In this document: piece by piece, positions 31,154 through 41,893 of the stretch
Position numbering within the stretch: the stretch's first letter is position 1
Layout: every line of letters begins with the position of its first letter
Source: Eutreptiella sp. 'Long Island Sound 2002'
Lineage: Eukaryota > Euglenozoa > Euglenophyceae > Eutreptiales > Eutreptiaceae
Direction of reading: 5' to 3'
DNA length: 64,000 nt
Assembly: GCA_964036045.1 (NCBI GenBank)
Contig: OZ038384.1
Span: 41,892,704-41,956,703 of the forward strand
Notes under the pieces: model-generated
What the model was told of the DNA's origin: nothing
Seen by the model: the letters and a program-made list of their open reading frames with translations, nothing else
Databases searched by the model: none
Translations under genes and position numbers: made by a program

Positions 31154-34123
31154 TGACGCGTTCCCGTGGGGGGCCTGGCCACAGGACGCTGCGGTGGACA
31201 CGCACAAGTGAGCAGGCAGGCAAAGCACTACGCTCACAGGGGCATCATTGTGCTCGTGTCATGTGACAAAGCGTTTCAGGATCCTTGCCACTCTGAAACA
31301 AGGGAACAAAGGTATGTACAGCAACACATCAGGATGGGTACACATGGGGTTAGGACTTGACTGGGGTAAGGCCATCACAGGACAATGGACACTCAGTCCC
31401 AACTCATATCCCAATCCCAGGTCCGACCCTCTCAGTGGCTGGCACGGGCGGGGGCTCAAACACAACCCATGCCCTGCCCAGTCCGGACCCTGAATCCCTG
31501 CCATTAGGGGAGGTGTCCCGCCCAGCCACAGGCGAGTTCCTGGGAACCAAGATGCTCCAAGGCCAACCAAGGGACACTCCCCATGCTCCCTTAACAGCAG
31601 GTCCCAACTCCCCTCTGGGCGAGAGATATGGCCCCGCCATTATCCCCTAGGAGTTGGTAGCTGAAAATGGGCTGTTTCAGCCCAAACTGATATTAGCTCA
31701 AAAAACTCCTAAGTTGACACGTTGTCCAGACCCGCCAGAGGTAGGGACGAGACAACTGACCCTATGCCCTTCGGAGACAAACTCCTTGGAGCCCTCAGCC
31801 AACCTGGTTCCCTCTGAGGTTCCGACATCAGGGCACCACGGTTTCGTCAAGTGGGGTCATGATGCCAAAATCACCACAATTGGCGTCATTCCCACGTGTG
31901 GCTCGCCCGGCCAGGGCGGGGCCAATGGCTCACAGGATAGGAGGCAGGACCTAGGACTTCTATCTGAGTGTACAACCTGAAATTAGGTCCCGGATCCCTG
32001 TGGGCATAGAGATATGGGGCCGCCAATTGACCACACGGGGTGGTGAAATTGGGGTCCCAAAAGGGGGTCATTTTGGCTACTCAAAATGAGCCAAAATTCG
32101 GGGGTGCCCCCAATAGTATATCTCCACGCCGGCTTGGAGATGGGACCTGCCATTCCAAACGCGATCAGCCAGGAGTCCTACAGAGACTTCCATGCCCTTG
32201 GCTCTCAAAGATATCCATGCCACTGGGCCTGGTGACATTCCCAATCGGGTCCACAAATGCCAAAATGGCAAAATTGTCCACACTCACTTTGGGCTAGCAC
32301 CTTAACGAAGGTTGCTCTGCTTCGCCCACGTGGTGTGTGAACCATGGGGACCAATATACACAACACCCATGTCATATATGGTCCATTGGTCCATGCGTCT
32401 GGCGTGCACGGGTGGGCTGAACATAGTGCACGGCGGGCAGAAAAAGTGGAAAATTGCTCAAAATGGCCGAAAATGCGCACACTCATGGTTGGGGCAAATG
32501 AGGCACATGCCCGACTTGGACCGGAGTGTGCCATAGGATTGGTATCAAGTCATATGTGTCCAACATATCTTTTGGGCGTCGCCCAACTCCTCCGGTTTCG
32601 GGAATGGCAGGGTCGCCAAGTGAGCCCATGATTTGGGATGGTCCCAAATTGCCAACATGGCGGCCACGGTACGCCAAGCCCAAGAGGAGTTATTTGCCGG
32701 GTCCAAGATATGTTGGGCACCAAAGTATGTACCCTCATAACATACTTCGGTCATGATGTCAATTGAGCGCAACGTTGAGATATACAGTCGCCACTTGACA
32801 TCATGACGGGCAAAAAAACAGCAATATTGGCGAAAAAACACCCAAAAGTGCCTTGAAAGGCGCACAAATATATTATAATATCTTCGGCTTGGATTGAGTA
32901 ATCGACCAATCCTTCTAAACACAATGACTTGACACCAATGACCTTCGATTCCACATATGTGCTCCACTTGGGGCCCTTTGAAAGGTCACGAGCGCTACTT
33001 CCCAAGTGGGCACATGAAAATATGGAAGATTGCAATACACACCTTGCTCCCAACGCATCGCTTTGGGATCGCCACACAAGCTTTCCTCCACGAAGGTTAG
33101 GCTTGCAATTGATTGTGGGGAGTATAAGGAAGGGCCTCGTGCAATATGAGGTCCATTGGTGGGTGTATCGCTCTTAGCCAAACCCGCCAAATGGGCACGC
33201 AATACAACAGATGACACATACCACATACTGCCCAAAAAGGTAGCTCCCCCCACGATATGTCATGCCCCTCCAAGGGCATAACTTTGTGTCAATCGCTCAG
33301 AGGAACTCAAGGAACGTTCTTATGCAACACCAACACTCGCGCGCTACACTCCAAAGTTATCTTAACGAACGCAATATCATGGCCAAAGAGTTATAACGCA
33401 AACTCTACCCTCTTGACCATGATCCATTACGCTAGCGCGCACGTGTGGAGACGCAAGGCGTATAAAGCTTCCCAAATTACGTCGGGAGTATTGTGAATAC
33501 ATCCCATGCTTCCCTATTGTCATTCCTCGCAAGCAGCACGAGATATGACCCTCACAAGTGGCCTCACGAATCAACTTTGTTTTGCCCATATCTCTAAGAC
33601 AAATGGAGGGCAAGACAAAAGGAAAGTTGATTCGTGCATAGGGAAGCTCGTAGGCCCACTCGAAAGAGGTCAAATCAAGTGCGGGGGTGTCGAAGTCGAA
33701 AATCCGATTTCGACATCCTGAAAAATTCGGATTAAGGTTGCGAGTGTACAATGTCAAAATTGCAGATGCATCAATGCAATTCCTGAAGACTTTAGAGTCT
33801 TCTTCACGGATTGCGCTAAAATGTCTGTAAATAACAGTTAAACTGGCGGTGACGCTAAAGTCGCGAGCCAACCGCCAGCAGTCAAAACATTGATTATCAG
33901 AACGGAAGCGTGAAAATTTACGGAAACAATATGAAAATAAAACCCTGTTGATTCCTGATATTCTGATGTGTAAATCTCAGCGAGTGACGCATCGGTTGCC
34001 GATGCGGCCACTAATAGCTGAAATGCCCAGATCTCTCACACAAACACGTCTTACTCACATCTGTTGTTAGGGTTAGGTTGCCGAATCGACGGCCGAAGGC
34101 GGTGCGGGGCAGATTGGCGTGAA
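31154..34123 (-). repeat. Family B LTR, 5' copy (minus-strand sense)
   Basis: Direct repeat of 16892-19863, 2970 bp against 2972. Both start TGACGC and end GGCGTGAA on the plus strand. From about 32310 onward the two copies differ at roughly one base in a hundred, but in 31154-32310 substitutions are several-fold denser. On the minus strand the element would begin here, near a telomere-like CCTAACCCTAA. Confidence 0.8.
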
Positions 34124-36109
34124 CTACGCCCGACTATGCGCGCTAGGGCATCGTGCGCCGCGTGGAGGTGTTCGAACACCTTGTCACCGGCCGCCGCGGG
34201 CATGGACCCGTAGGTGTGCCGCTCGGCGGGGCCCAGCCAGGGCGCTAGTGAGGGCTCGTCTTTTGCGGCGGTGACCGACGCCCACAAGCAGCGCTGGACG
34301 GGCACAGCGTCAGTGTCATATGCGAGCAGGCGGCCCTCTGTGCGGCTGTAAGGGGTGGGCACTGCTGCCTGCCCCGCCGTGTCGACGAGGCCCGGCAGGA
34401 CTAGGCGGTGTGCTGTGCGTCCGCCCGTAGCCACTCCTGCCAGTGTGTTGGGCCGATTCGGCGGTCGGGCTTGCTCCTCCACCGCAGGGCGTGAAAGGCC
34501 TGGAGCCAGTGGTACACGGACGTCGTGACCGCCAGCTGGAGCTCCAGGTCGGCCGGGAGCAGCGCCACCTCCGCCCACACCCTTGGTTTCGCCGCCCCGG
34601 CGTGGTCATTGAAGCGGGCTTGGAGTAGGAGGGCGTGTTGGTCGCCCTCCCGCAGCGTTTTGACGATCACGCGGGCGCAGTCTGCCACGCAGATCGTGGC
34701 CTCAGGCCCCGGCAGGCGCTGGGGGTCGTAGATGGCGATGTGTGCATCCGCCGGGCTGAACATGCAGACTACGCACTTCCGGATCTGCTGTCTATTGTGC
34801 GCCACTGCAAGGGTAGCTGCCGGGCGGGCATGCTTGATGGGCCCTGCGTGTAGGTCCGGGAGCGTACCGGGTCCAGATGGCGTCGCCGTGCCATGCGGCC
34901 CGCAGGCGTTCCTCCTGGTCGCAGCTCCAGACCAGTCTGGGGGGGTTGGTCCATTCCAGCTCCTGCTGTGTGCTCGGGGTGATGATGGTGTGCAGCAGGA
35001 CTGCCAGCGGCCAGGGGTCCGCAGCCATGTAGTAGGCCTGGGTGGGCGCCTGCTACAAATCTACGTGGGCGGGGAAGGCCGGTTGTCTGGTGGTGCCATG
35101 CCAGATGGTCCACTTGCCTTCGGCTAAGACATGCAAGCGGTAGCCTCCGGCGTGACCATGCAGGACAGCCTGGTAACCCGCCACGTGCATCACCAGCGCT
35201 TCTCCCTGCTAGGGCCCGGAGAGGGGGCGTTCCGCCGTCCGCGTCCCGGATGCGGGTGCGCTCATGGAGCGCGGCGCGCCACAGGTGGGGCGCATCGCAT
35301 TGCGGTCCTTGGATGCTGCCCGTGATCTGCGTCGGGCCGTGGTGGTGGACAAAGCGTTCTCCGCAATCCGCCAGTAGCGCCGCTGCAACGGCGTACAGCT
35401 GTTCCACCGTGAGGGGCGGCATTGGTGCGTGTTTCGCGGCGGGTCGGGGGGGGGGGCGCGCACTCTGGCAGGGGACAGGGGGAAGTAACTGCGCCGTGCA
35501 GGACGCCACGGGTCTCATGGTGACGGCCGCAACCGTGGACGCCAGCACCGTGCGGTCCGCCGGTTTGTACGGACTGAGTCCCCTGGTGTGACGGGCGAGG
35601 TGCCTGCAGGCCACGGTCCAGGCTGCCACTTTGCAGTTCGTGCGGTCCGGTTCGGCCCTGTCTGCGTCACGGCACCTCCTTTGCTGCACCACGGTGGTCG
35701 TGTTGAGCAGGGGCCCCTGCAGCAGTGCCTCCTGGCCCTGCTTGTGCGGGACGGCGGGCAGGGGCGGCTGTGGGAAGCTCTGCGCGCCCAGATGCTCCGG
35801 GTGCATGTCATACGGGTCCTGACGCCCGTGCGCAGGGGCCGCCTGCGGGAGGAAGAGGAGTTGCTGCAAGTACCAGTGGCCTTGCGCAGTGGATGGGTTG
35901 CGGAGGGTCAGCCACTGGTCCACCACGCCCCCTGTGTGCACGGCCTCGACGCAGCGCTGTAGGCCCAAGCGGCTGAGCCAGTTGGACGTGCCCACGGGCA
36001 GGATATGGGCCTGCGGGTAGAGTACCCGCAGGGGTTCCAGCGCTAAGTCCAGCACCTCGTCGGTGAGCTGGTCCGTTTCGCTCATCCACCCCACGAGGAC
36101 CAAACTAGG
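34124..36109 (-). pseudogene. LINE ORF2 fragment: endonuclease-like region and linker
   Basis: The minus-strand frame at 34769-36178 contains SPSLVLVGWMSE, PQAHILPVGTSNWLSRLGL and GVVDQWLTLRNPSTAQGHW. These parallel apurinic-type LINE endonucleases (a strand ending in VGDFN, then G-L-V-D-x-W-R-x-x-x-P). In the DFN position this copy reads TSN, so the catalytic Asp would be lost. Downstream frames at 34401-34805 (VYHWLQAFHALRWRSKPDRR) and 34051-34578 continue with frame changes toward the family B LTR. RT sequence resumes on the other side (16618-16891). The 5' edge is at about 36110, where plus-strand LINE sequence begins. Confidence 0.5.
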
Positions 36110-36116
36110 ACTCCAA

Positions 36117-37974
36117 CACTGGCCCGCGGATGACCCTGTACGGCCTACACCTCCACATAGGGGGCGACTTATCCTCATGCACGCAGGGGGCGGCGTACCA
36201 CCCGCCAGCGGCCCTCATGTACATCCTCCGCGACCTGCTGGTGGAAGGCGAACACCAGGCGCTCAACGCAGACGTGGCGTGGGCCGAGCCCCTACGCCCG
36301 CGACCCCATGCACCAAAACCGGTGTGGTTGCTGACAACGGAAGACCATTGCGCCCAGGTGGTGGAGCAAGCATAGCTCTGGGCCGAATGGGTGGTGGTAC
36401 AGGTGGTGGCGGGCGAGCCCAGGTCCTGGGAGATACCCCGCAGTACCACCCTGCTAGTGGCTACGGCAGTGCGACACGACCCGCACATGGCGCTGCACGC
36501 GCTGGAGGACCAACCTGAATACACGGGGCACCTGGTGGTGCAACACCGCGGGAGCCCAGCCTGCGTCCGGGAAGGCCTTACGCCGCTCCAATTCTGGGCG
36601 AGTACTGTCACCGGGGCCGAGGCCCGGTTCCACGATCACCCGGCGACCCGGCCAAAGGACACGTTAGCCCTCAGTGTACACCAGGTGGACCCGAACCGCC
36701 CCGACGTCCGGTGGCACTCGGCCGCCCTTAACATGGAGTGGCTCAGCTGCACTGGATACTATTGGATCCCAAAGGCCTGGGGCCACACGTCCTCCGATGC
36801 GTCCGGGGGCGGACCTTGCAGACACGCCACCAGTATCGCCCTCGCGGCCGATGTTGCCCGCACGTGGGGGGTAGCCATCCCTGGCACAGTACCCGACGGG
36901 GAAGGGGTTGCCGCCGCCCTCCCCCTGCAGTACGGCACCCACAGGCCGTGGGTCCATACGGTCGACGCCGAGGTCATCCTCCACCTCCTGCGGGACGCGG
37001 ACCAGAAACAGACCACAGGGGTCCCTGCGGGTGCAGCAAAGACAGTCAACCAGATGCCCCTGAAATGGCTTCAGGACGCCACGCGCTTGCGCAGGCAGCA
37101 CACCGAGCACCCTCTCTGGTCTGCCCCAGCCACCTCCCACCACAGCGATGCGCTGCTGCACAAGGCAGACTGGGCGGCATCCCAGGAGACTGTCCCGCAG
37201 AACACGCGGCCAGACGCCAGCCACCCATAGGCTCATGGTCGCGGGCAGTGATGGCCACCTCGAGCTACGACCGCCAACCATGCTGACGCTTGACACAGTA
37301 GCCCAGCAGGCGCAACTTGGGAACGCGTCGACACATCGAGGGCACACGCCCCTGGGCATGGCCCACACCAAGGCCTACGTCCACACCTCGGACGTCACAG
37401 CGGCGGCCACCAACCACCGGGCCCTACAGGCCAGGGACGGCCACACACCGGTGCAGTGCAGGCTCCACACCCGGAAGGAGCGGCTCTCCGGCATGAATGT
37501 CCTCTGACAGCCATGCCTCTTCTGCGGGGGCAGCTACGAGACCCTGGTGCACATGCACGTGGGCTGCACCCATTCATGGCTCCCCTGGCCACACTACCGC
37601 CAGGCTGTCCAAGAAGCAGTCCGACACCTCCCGCCCGGGGATAAGGGGCTGTGGGTTGCCTCGTGGCGCTCCGCCGGCGCCGAATAGACGGAGACTTTCT
37701 GCTCTGGGCTGGTGCCCGAGGTGGAAAGAGCACAGCTCCGCACGATTGCACGCTACAACTCGCCGCGGGGAACCTCCGTGTACAAGTTCCCCCAGCACCT
37801 GCTCCGGCCGGGGGACGCTGCGTGGGAGCTCCGCAACCACCGGCTGGAGCAACTCCTCCGCACACCTCACAGCACGGCGGCCCGGATGCACCGATGCCTC
37901 ACGGCGAGCGCCAAGCATACGCGACAAGGGCACTGCACCGGCCAAGGCAGTAGTAGCAGACAGTGATTTGCACC
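36117..37974 (+). pseudogene. LINE ORF2 C-terminus: RNase H-like and zinc-ribbon region
   Basis: A plus-strand frame at 36130-37230 is interrupted by one TAG (36373-36375). It includes VDAEVILHLLRDADQK and SHHSDALLHKADWAAS, placed like the end of a LINE RNase H (helix, then H-x5-K-AD). A shift near 37200 leads to the frame ending at TGA 37505-37507, which continues in phase with PCLFCGGSYETLVHMHVGCT. That is the C-x2-C...ET-x2-H-x4-C signature of the zinc ribbon that follows RT in many LINEs (zf-RVT). Further sequence runs to TAG near 37687 and on to the 3' tail. Several lesions mean it is not expressed as one protein. Confidence 0.6.
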
Positions 37975-38345
37975 AGCCCGTCGGCTAGGCAGCCTCCGCG
38001 CCAGCCCATGGGATCCCACTGGCGACAAGCCAGTAGCACGGACCCGGCGGCGCCGGCAGCCCAGGCGACCACGCATCAGTGGGGCGGCGTAGTGGGTAAG
38101 CGCCTGCAACCGCGGTTGCTCAGTGACGCACTTACCGGGGAGTGGCGAAATGGGGAAGACGGGGAGGGACAGGGCTCCGAGCCCCGTGAACCCGAGGACT
38201 CCGCCACCAGGCAGGAGGTGTGTCATAAAGGGCCCTCCACTGGGTCCTGATGGGGAGGATATCACCTGGCCCGATGAGGTCGCCCCCCGAGGCCGAAGAG
38301 CGTCTAGTACCCGAAAATTCAAACCTCAAACCTCAAACCTCACGG
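37975..38345 (+). repeat. LINE 3' end with (CAAACCT)n tail
   Basis: Inverted copy of 4884-5257. It ends with three CAAACCT units at 38325-38345. It contains GTAGTGGGTAAGCGCCTGCA (38090-38109), resembling a tRNA A-box region. Its position after the zinc-ribbon frame fits a LINE 3' UTR and tail. Confidence 0.7.
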
Positions 38346-38699
38346 CGACGGAGGCGGACGGTCCCGCCCATCCACCACCCCCCTGCAGGGATTTCGTGGC
38401 CGCCTTCCGCCTGGTAAAGGGCACTCTGGAGTGTCCCGCCGAGGAAGATCTCCATCCCTACCGGGACCTGCCCGGGGGTTTCCCAAAAACACCTCCGAGG
38501 GGCGCTCTTCCAACGGTGGATCATCGGACGTAATTCCATGACCGCATGGGAGGCGCACATTGTGGGTGCGGAGTGGACGCGGGAGTGGAGCAGATGGTGT
38601 ACGACGACACTCTCAGCGAGAACCCCGGCGGCGTAGTACGCCGCCGTCCCACTTGAGGGGTGGGAACCACACACCCGACCACGACCAACGGTAATTAAT

Positions 38700-39535
38700 G
38701 GGGCGGGTCCTGAGCGCCCGTGGGATGCGGAGACCACGGATTGGCTGCAGGCGGCGCTGGAGCCCCATACGGTTCTGGCTAGGCGACGTGTCCTCGCTCC
38801 TCCGGGCGCCCCCCCCCCCTGGCTCGTGCCACACGACGCCAACATACTCTGGGCCGCGGAGATACGTGCATGGGGGCGCGACGCAGTCACCATCCGGTGG
38901 TTTCTACGAGAGGAAGGGGGCGCCCAGCTCCCCGTGGCGCATTTCAAAAAAGGGGGGCCTGCGTACGATGACGCCCTGGGTGACCCTTCAGGACCCCTAC
39001 TCCTCATGCTCCCCAACGACCTCGCCGCCGCCCTGCGCCGGAAGCGGGACAGCTACGACAGGCTGAGGGTGGGATGGGAGGCCGTCACCGACGGCGCTCT
39101 GTTGGCCCTGCTCCACCGGGGCACCGCAGATGAATGCCGATGGGACGCTCTTGTACCCCACGTCACTGGGCGACACATTGATATAACGACCACCCACGGG
39201 CGACCCCGTCCGGAGTGGGATGACCTCATAGCGGCCTTCAGCGACACCCTGATGATACGTGGCAGGCTGTGCGGCAGAAAACACTTAACAGAGACTACCG
39301 GCGCCGCGTCCACGCCCGCCTGCTGGAGCTCCGAGGCCCCCTCTGCCAAAGGTGGGAGGATCTCTGGCTCCGCCGCCTTGACCCCTGGTCCCCGGCCTCA
39401 CTCCTCTCACAGACCTGCCACCTCTGCGGGGACTGAGACACGGTGTCCTTCGCCGCACCGACAGGCACCAACATGTGCACACACTGCTCCCAGGTGGCCG
39501 CGTGCCCCTGGTCCAAGAAGGAGGAGGCGCTGTAG
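38700..39535 (+). pseudogene. LINE-associated ORF with Cys-rich C-terminus (frameshift, stop)
   Basis: The frame around 38826-39285 reads like real protein (WLVPHDANILWAAEIRAWGR, FLREEGGAQLPVAHFKKGG, LLLMLPNDLAAALRRKRD). It then shifts near 39258 to another frame with RVHARLLELRGPLCQRWEDL, TCHLCGD, an in-frame TGA, MCTHCSQVAACPWSKKEEAL and a TAG at 39533-39535. The paired CxxC motifs suggest a zinc ribbon. The final CxxC...PWSK is shared with the frame at 40975-41740 and with the inverted copy at 8315-9085. It directly follows the tail of another LINE. No known domain recognised; a LINE ORF1 or Gag-like role is inference. Confidence 0.45.
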
Positions 39536-39706
39536 CGGCGCATTGAGGGCGCACAGACCACCTCGCACGGCCAAGCGGGCCCCGCGGGTGCCGCCCTCCT
39601 GTGGATCCACGTGCACCTGAGGGACCCCACGTGCAACGCAGAATTGTCGCACGTGTTCGCGCCCTGACCTCCACCTGACGCCGCGCTTTGCAGAGCCCGC
39701 AGCACA

Positions 39707-40138
39707 ATGCCTCGCCAAAAGGGGAACTGGCCGGAGCATGCCCGAGCCTGGCGCCAGGCGCAAGAGGCGGCCCTGCGGGGCCTGGTTGCGAGCGCGGTGG
39801 CAGTGGCGCACGCAGCGCATGCTGCCGCCCTGCATGACCAGACGGGCAGCGCGACAGCCTTCCTCGGCGAGGCCGCCCTCCCACCTGTCCGGGCCCAGAA
39901 CGGAGCGGGAGCCCTCACGCTACTCCTGGCGATACACCGGGTCGGGAACGCCGTGTGCCCGGGACTCTTGGAACCCGAGGCGGCCCTCTATGGGTACTGG
40001 ATGGAGTGGCACAAGTCAAACCAGTCAGGCCGGCCCCTGTCAATGGGGGACGCGCTGCGGCTGACGGGCAAGAAGTCGGCAACCTCCCTCCACAGCAGTG
40101 CATCGGCCCTGCTGCACGCCCTGAGGACGCGCCTCTAG
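39707..40138 (+). CDS. Hypothetical 143-residue protein in the LINE cluster
   Basis: An intact ATG-to-TAG frame that reads plausibly as protein, with Ala-rich helices (WRQAQEAALRGLVASAVAVA), ALTLLLAIHRVGNAVCPGLL and a short C-terminal segment with MEWHKSNQSGRPLSMGDALR. It ends one base before the next ATG on the same strand (40139), a spacing typical of tandem ORFs of one element. No signal peptide or metal motif. Function unknown. GC-rich composition can open long chance frames, but the opposite strand here is less protein-like. Confidence 0.4.
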   Translation: MPRQKGNWPEHARAWRQAQEAALRGLVASAVAVAHAAHAAALHDQTGSATAFLGEAALPPVRAQNGAGALTLLLAIHRVGNAVCPGLLEPEAALYGYWMEWHKSNQSGRPLSMGDALRLTGKKSATSLHSSASALLHALRTRL

Positions 40139-40819
40139 ATGGACGCGCCCCTGTACCTGAACCAGGCACGGGCCACGTACCCGGTAGGGGTGTCCGAGCT
40201 GGATGCGGCGCTCGACCTCCTGCACCCGCCGCGTGAGGACTTGGAAGTGCTGGAGGTCACGATATTCATGGAAGGCGCGGGTGAGACACCGCGCCGCCCC
40301 CGCCCCACCAACCCGGTGTATGACGGAACGAGGCCAACCCCCCCATACGCCGTTGTGTGCGACGCATTCCCCCGGGAGCCCACCTGGTGCCCCGCCCTCC
40401 CGCCGGCCAGCCACGGGCCTCACAGCTGGGCCCAGCCACACCTGTCCCCCCCACCCTCCACGACCAGCTCTGCCCACCTCAGAGGACAGGTCCTCTCGCA
40501 AGAGCACTCGGGCACCACCCTACTCCTGCCCGTTGCCGCGACCCGCAGGGACCAGGAGCGGGTCCTACGGGCCACCCCAACCCACCTCTACGGGGCAGTC
40601 CCCGTGCCCCGCCCCTCCCTCCCAGCACCCGAGGCACAGGACGGGGTACACACCTTCCTGCGGACCCAGGAGGTCACCGCCGTCAAGGGGGTCCACCTTG
40701 TGCGGCTCCCCCCGGCAACCCCCAACGACCCCCGAGGGCCCAGGGTCCTGAGCCCCGGCCCGGACTCGGAGCTGTGCTGCGGCGCGTGGCCCGAATGGCT
40801 CGCCCGCCTCCTACCTTAG
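40139..40819 (+). CDS. Hypothetical 226-residue Pro-rich protein in the LINE cluster
   Basis: The ATG follows immediately after the stop of the preceding frame. The N-terminus is plausible (YPVGVSELDAALDLLHPPRE, DLEVLEVTIFMEGAG). The rest is Pro/Thr-rich with repeated short LRGxV and TFLRTQEVTAVKGVHLVRLP-like segments, ending in WPEWLARLLP. No domain recognised. Tight tandem arrangement with the preceding frame suggests the same element. Confidence 0.4.
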   Translation: MDAPLYLNQARATYPVGVSELDAALDLLHPPREDLEVLEVTIFMEGAGETPRRPRPTNPVYDGTRPTPPYAVVCDAFPREPTWCPALPPASHGPHSWAQPHLSPPPSTTSSAHLRGQVLSQEHSGTTLLLPVAATRRDQERVLRATPTHLYGAVPVPRPSLPAPEAQDGVHTFLRTQEVTAVKGVHLVRLPPATPNDPRGPRVLSPGPDSELCCGAWPEWLARLLP

Positions 40820-40974
40820 TGCCGGTGGATGACCACTGGCCCATGACCACCCGGGGCTACCACCACGATGCCCCCCTCGGCAGCACACGGCACCACCACG
40901 GCACGCCACGGGCGCGCTGGGAGATAGTAGCACAGGCACGCCTGCAGCCACGCACGCCTGACAAAGTAACTGCA

Positions 40975-41740
40975 ATGTCAGACTCTGATCGCTCCCCCAA
41001 GCGGGACAACCGCCACGAATCCCGGTCCCGCTTCCGCTCCCCATACTCCCCAGGGTGCACGGGGGAAACCTCAGCAGAGCAGGAGGAGCGGCGGCTGGCA
41101 GAGGCCGTGGTTCCACTTGGGCCGCCCGCTCGGCGGCCCCAAGCGGCCCCCAGCGGCCCTGAACTGCCGGCCCCCGAACTGGTGCCGGCCAGGGGGGGAC
41201 GCCCCTGCTGCCCAGGCTGCTGCCCATGCCGCTCCGGCCACAGGTGGGTCCCCTGGACGCGCCGCCAGACCAGCCGCATCGGGCCGCAACCGCGCTCAAA
41301 CCGATCACGCCGGAGCCCCCGGTACGCCGCCGGCGCGCGGGACCGGCCCTACGCGGGCCCAGAGCGCTTCCCCGGGCCAGCCGCCAGGGGCCGCCGCGGC
41401 CGCAACGGAGAGCAGGGAGGCCGCCAAGTACCGCGCCCACACCCGACCCAGCCACACCCACCTGAGCCCCTCCAAGCCGTACCCGCCCAAGGTCGCCTTC
41501 GCCGAAGGGAGGCCACGGCCTGTTCGCGCCCCGGGGCCAGAACGCACGCCGATGGGCATCACGCTGCCACAGCTGCAACGTCCCGTGGTCCAAGCGGGGA
41601 GCCAGGTGACCGGGGGGCACGGAGATTGCGGAGGGGGCCGGGGAGGAGACAACGATCCTGCCGCGCAAGCTGCAAAGCGTGCCGTAGGAACCCGTTTTCC
41701 CCAGGTAGAGTTGCACAGAAAAACTGACGTTTGCACGCAG
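40975..41740 (+). CDS. LINE-associated ORF, Arg/Ser-rich N-terminus, CxxC motif
   Basis: An ATG at 40975 starts a Ser/Arg-rich N-terminus (MSDSDRSPKRDNRHESRSRF) that resembles RNA-binding basic tails. Downstream come RDRPYAGPERFPGPAARG and RPHPTQPHPPEP, shared with the inverted copy at 8315-9085. The Cys motif CHSCNVPWSKRG appears in another frame near 41565-41600, so at least one shift is needed to join it. The GC-rich block and the frame both end abruptly at about 41705, where AT-rich GTTGCAC-rich DNA starts. Function unknown. Confidence 0.45.
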
Positions 41741-41812
41741 TTGCACTAAATTTTTGCCAGTTGCACAGAGTTGCACTGCAGTTGCACAGTGCAATCCCTG
41801 TGCAACCGCGCT
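41706..41812. repeat. Cluster of GTTGCAC motifs
   Basis: GTTGCAC occurs about six times in ~100 bp (including AGTTGCACAGAGTTGCAC and GCAGTTGCACAGTGCAA), some overlapping its reverse complement GTGCAA. Related TTTGCAC/GTGCAA words recur at 42350-42415 inside the intron. Confidence 0.6.
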
Positions 41813-41893
41813 GGCGCCGCCGTCGCGCTTGCCGCCGTCGCTGCCGCATTTTAAATTTCATGAGAAATTTACTAGCAATATGCCAGATTTGCA

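Larger units (their letters stand above)
16892..34123 (-). mobile_element. Family B: ~17.2-kb Ty3/gypsy chromodomain element
   Basis: Near-identical direct repeats of ~2.97 kb (16892-19863 and 31154-34123) bracket 11.3 kb that reads, on the minus strand, gag-like ORFs, protease, then RT-RNase H-integrase-chromodomain. That order is Ty3/gypsy and the chromodomain places it among chromoviruses. I found no clear tRNA primer site, polypurine tract or target duplication at the repeat edges. It interrupts a minus-strand LINE: RT on the left flank, endonuclease on the right. Gag is broken while pol is intact. Confidence 0.8.

Noticed and set aside
16880-34140. Target-site duplication and tRNA primer site for family B
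   Set aside because: I compared both outer flanks and both inner edges and found no 4-6-bp duplication, TGG-type primer site or purine tract. The LTR call rests on the direct repeats and gene order only.
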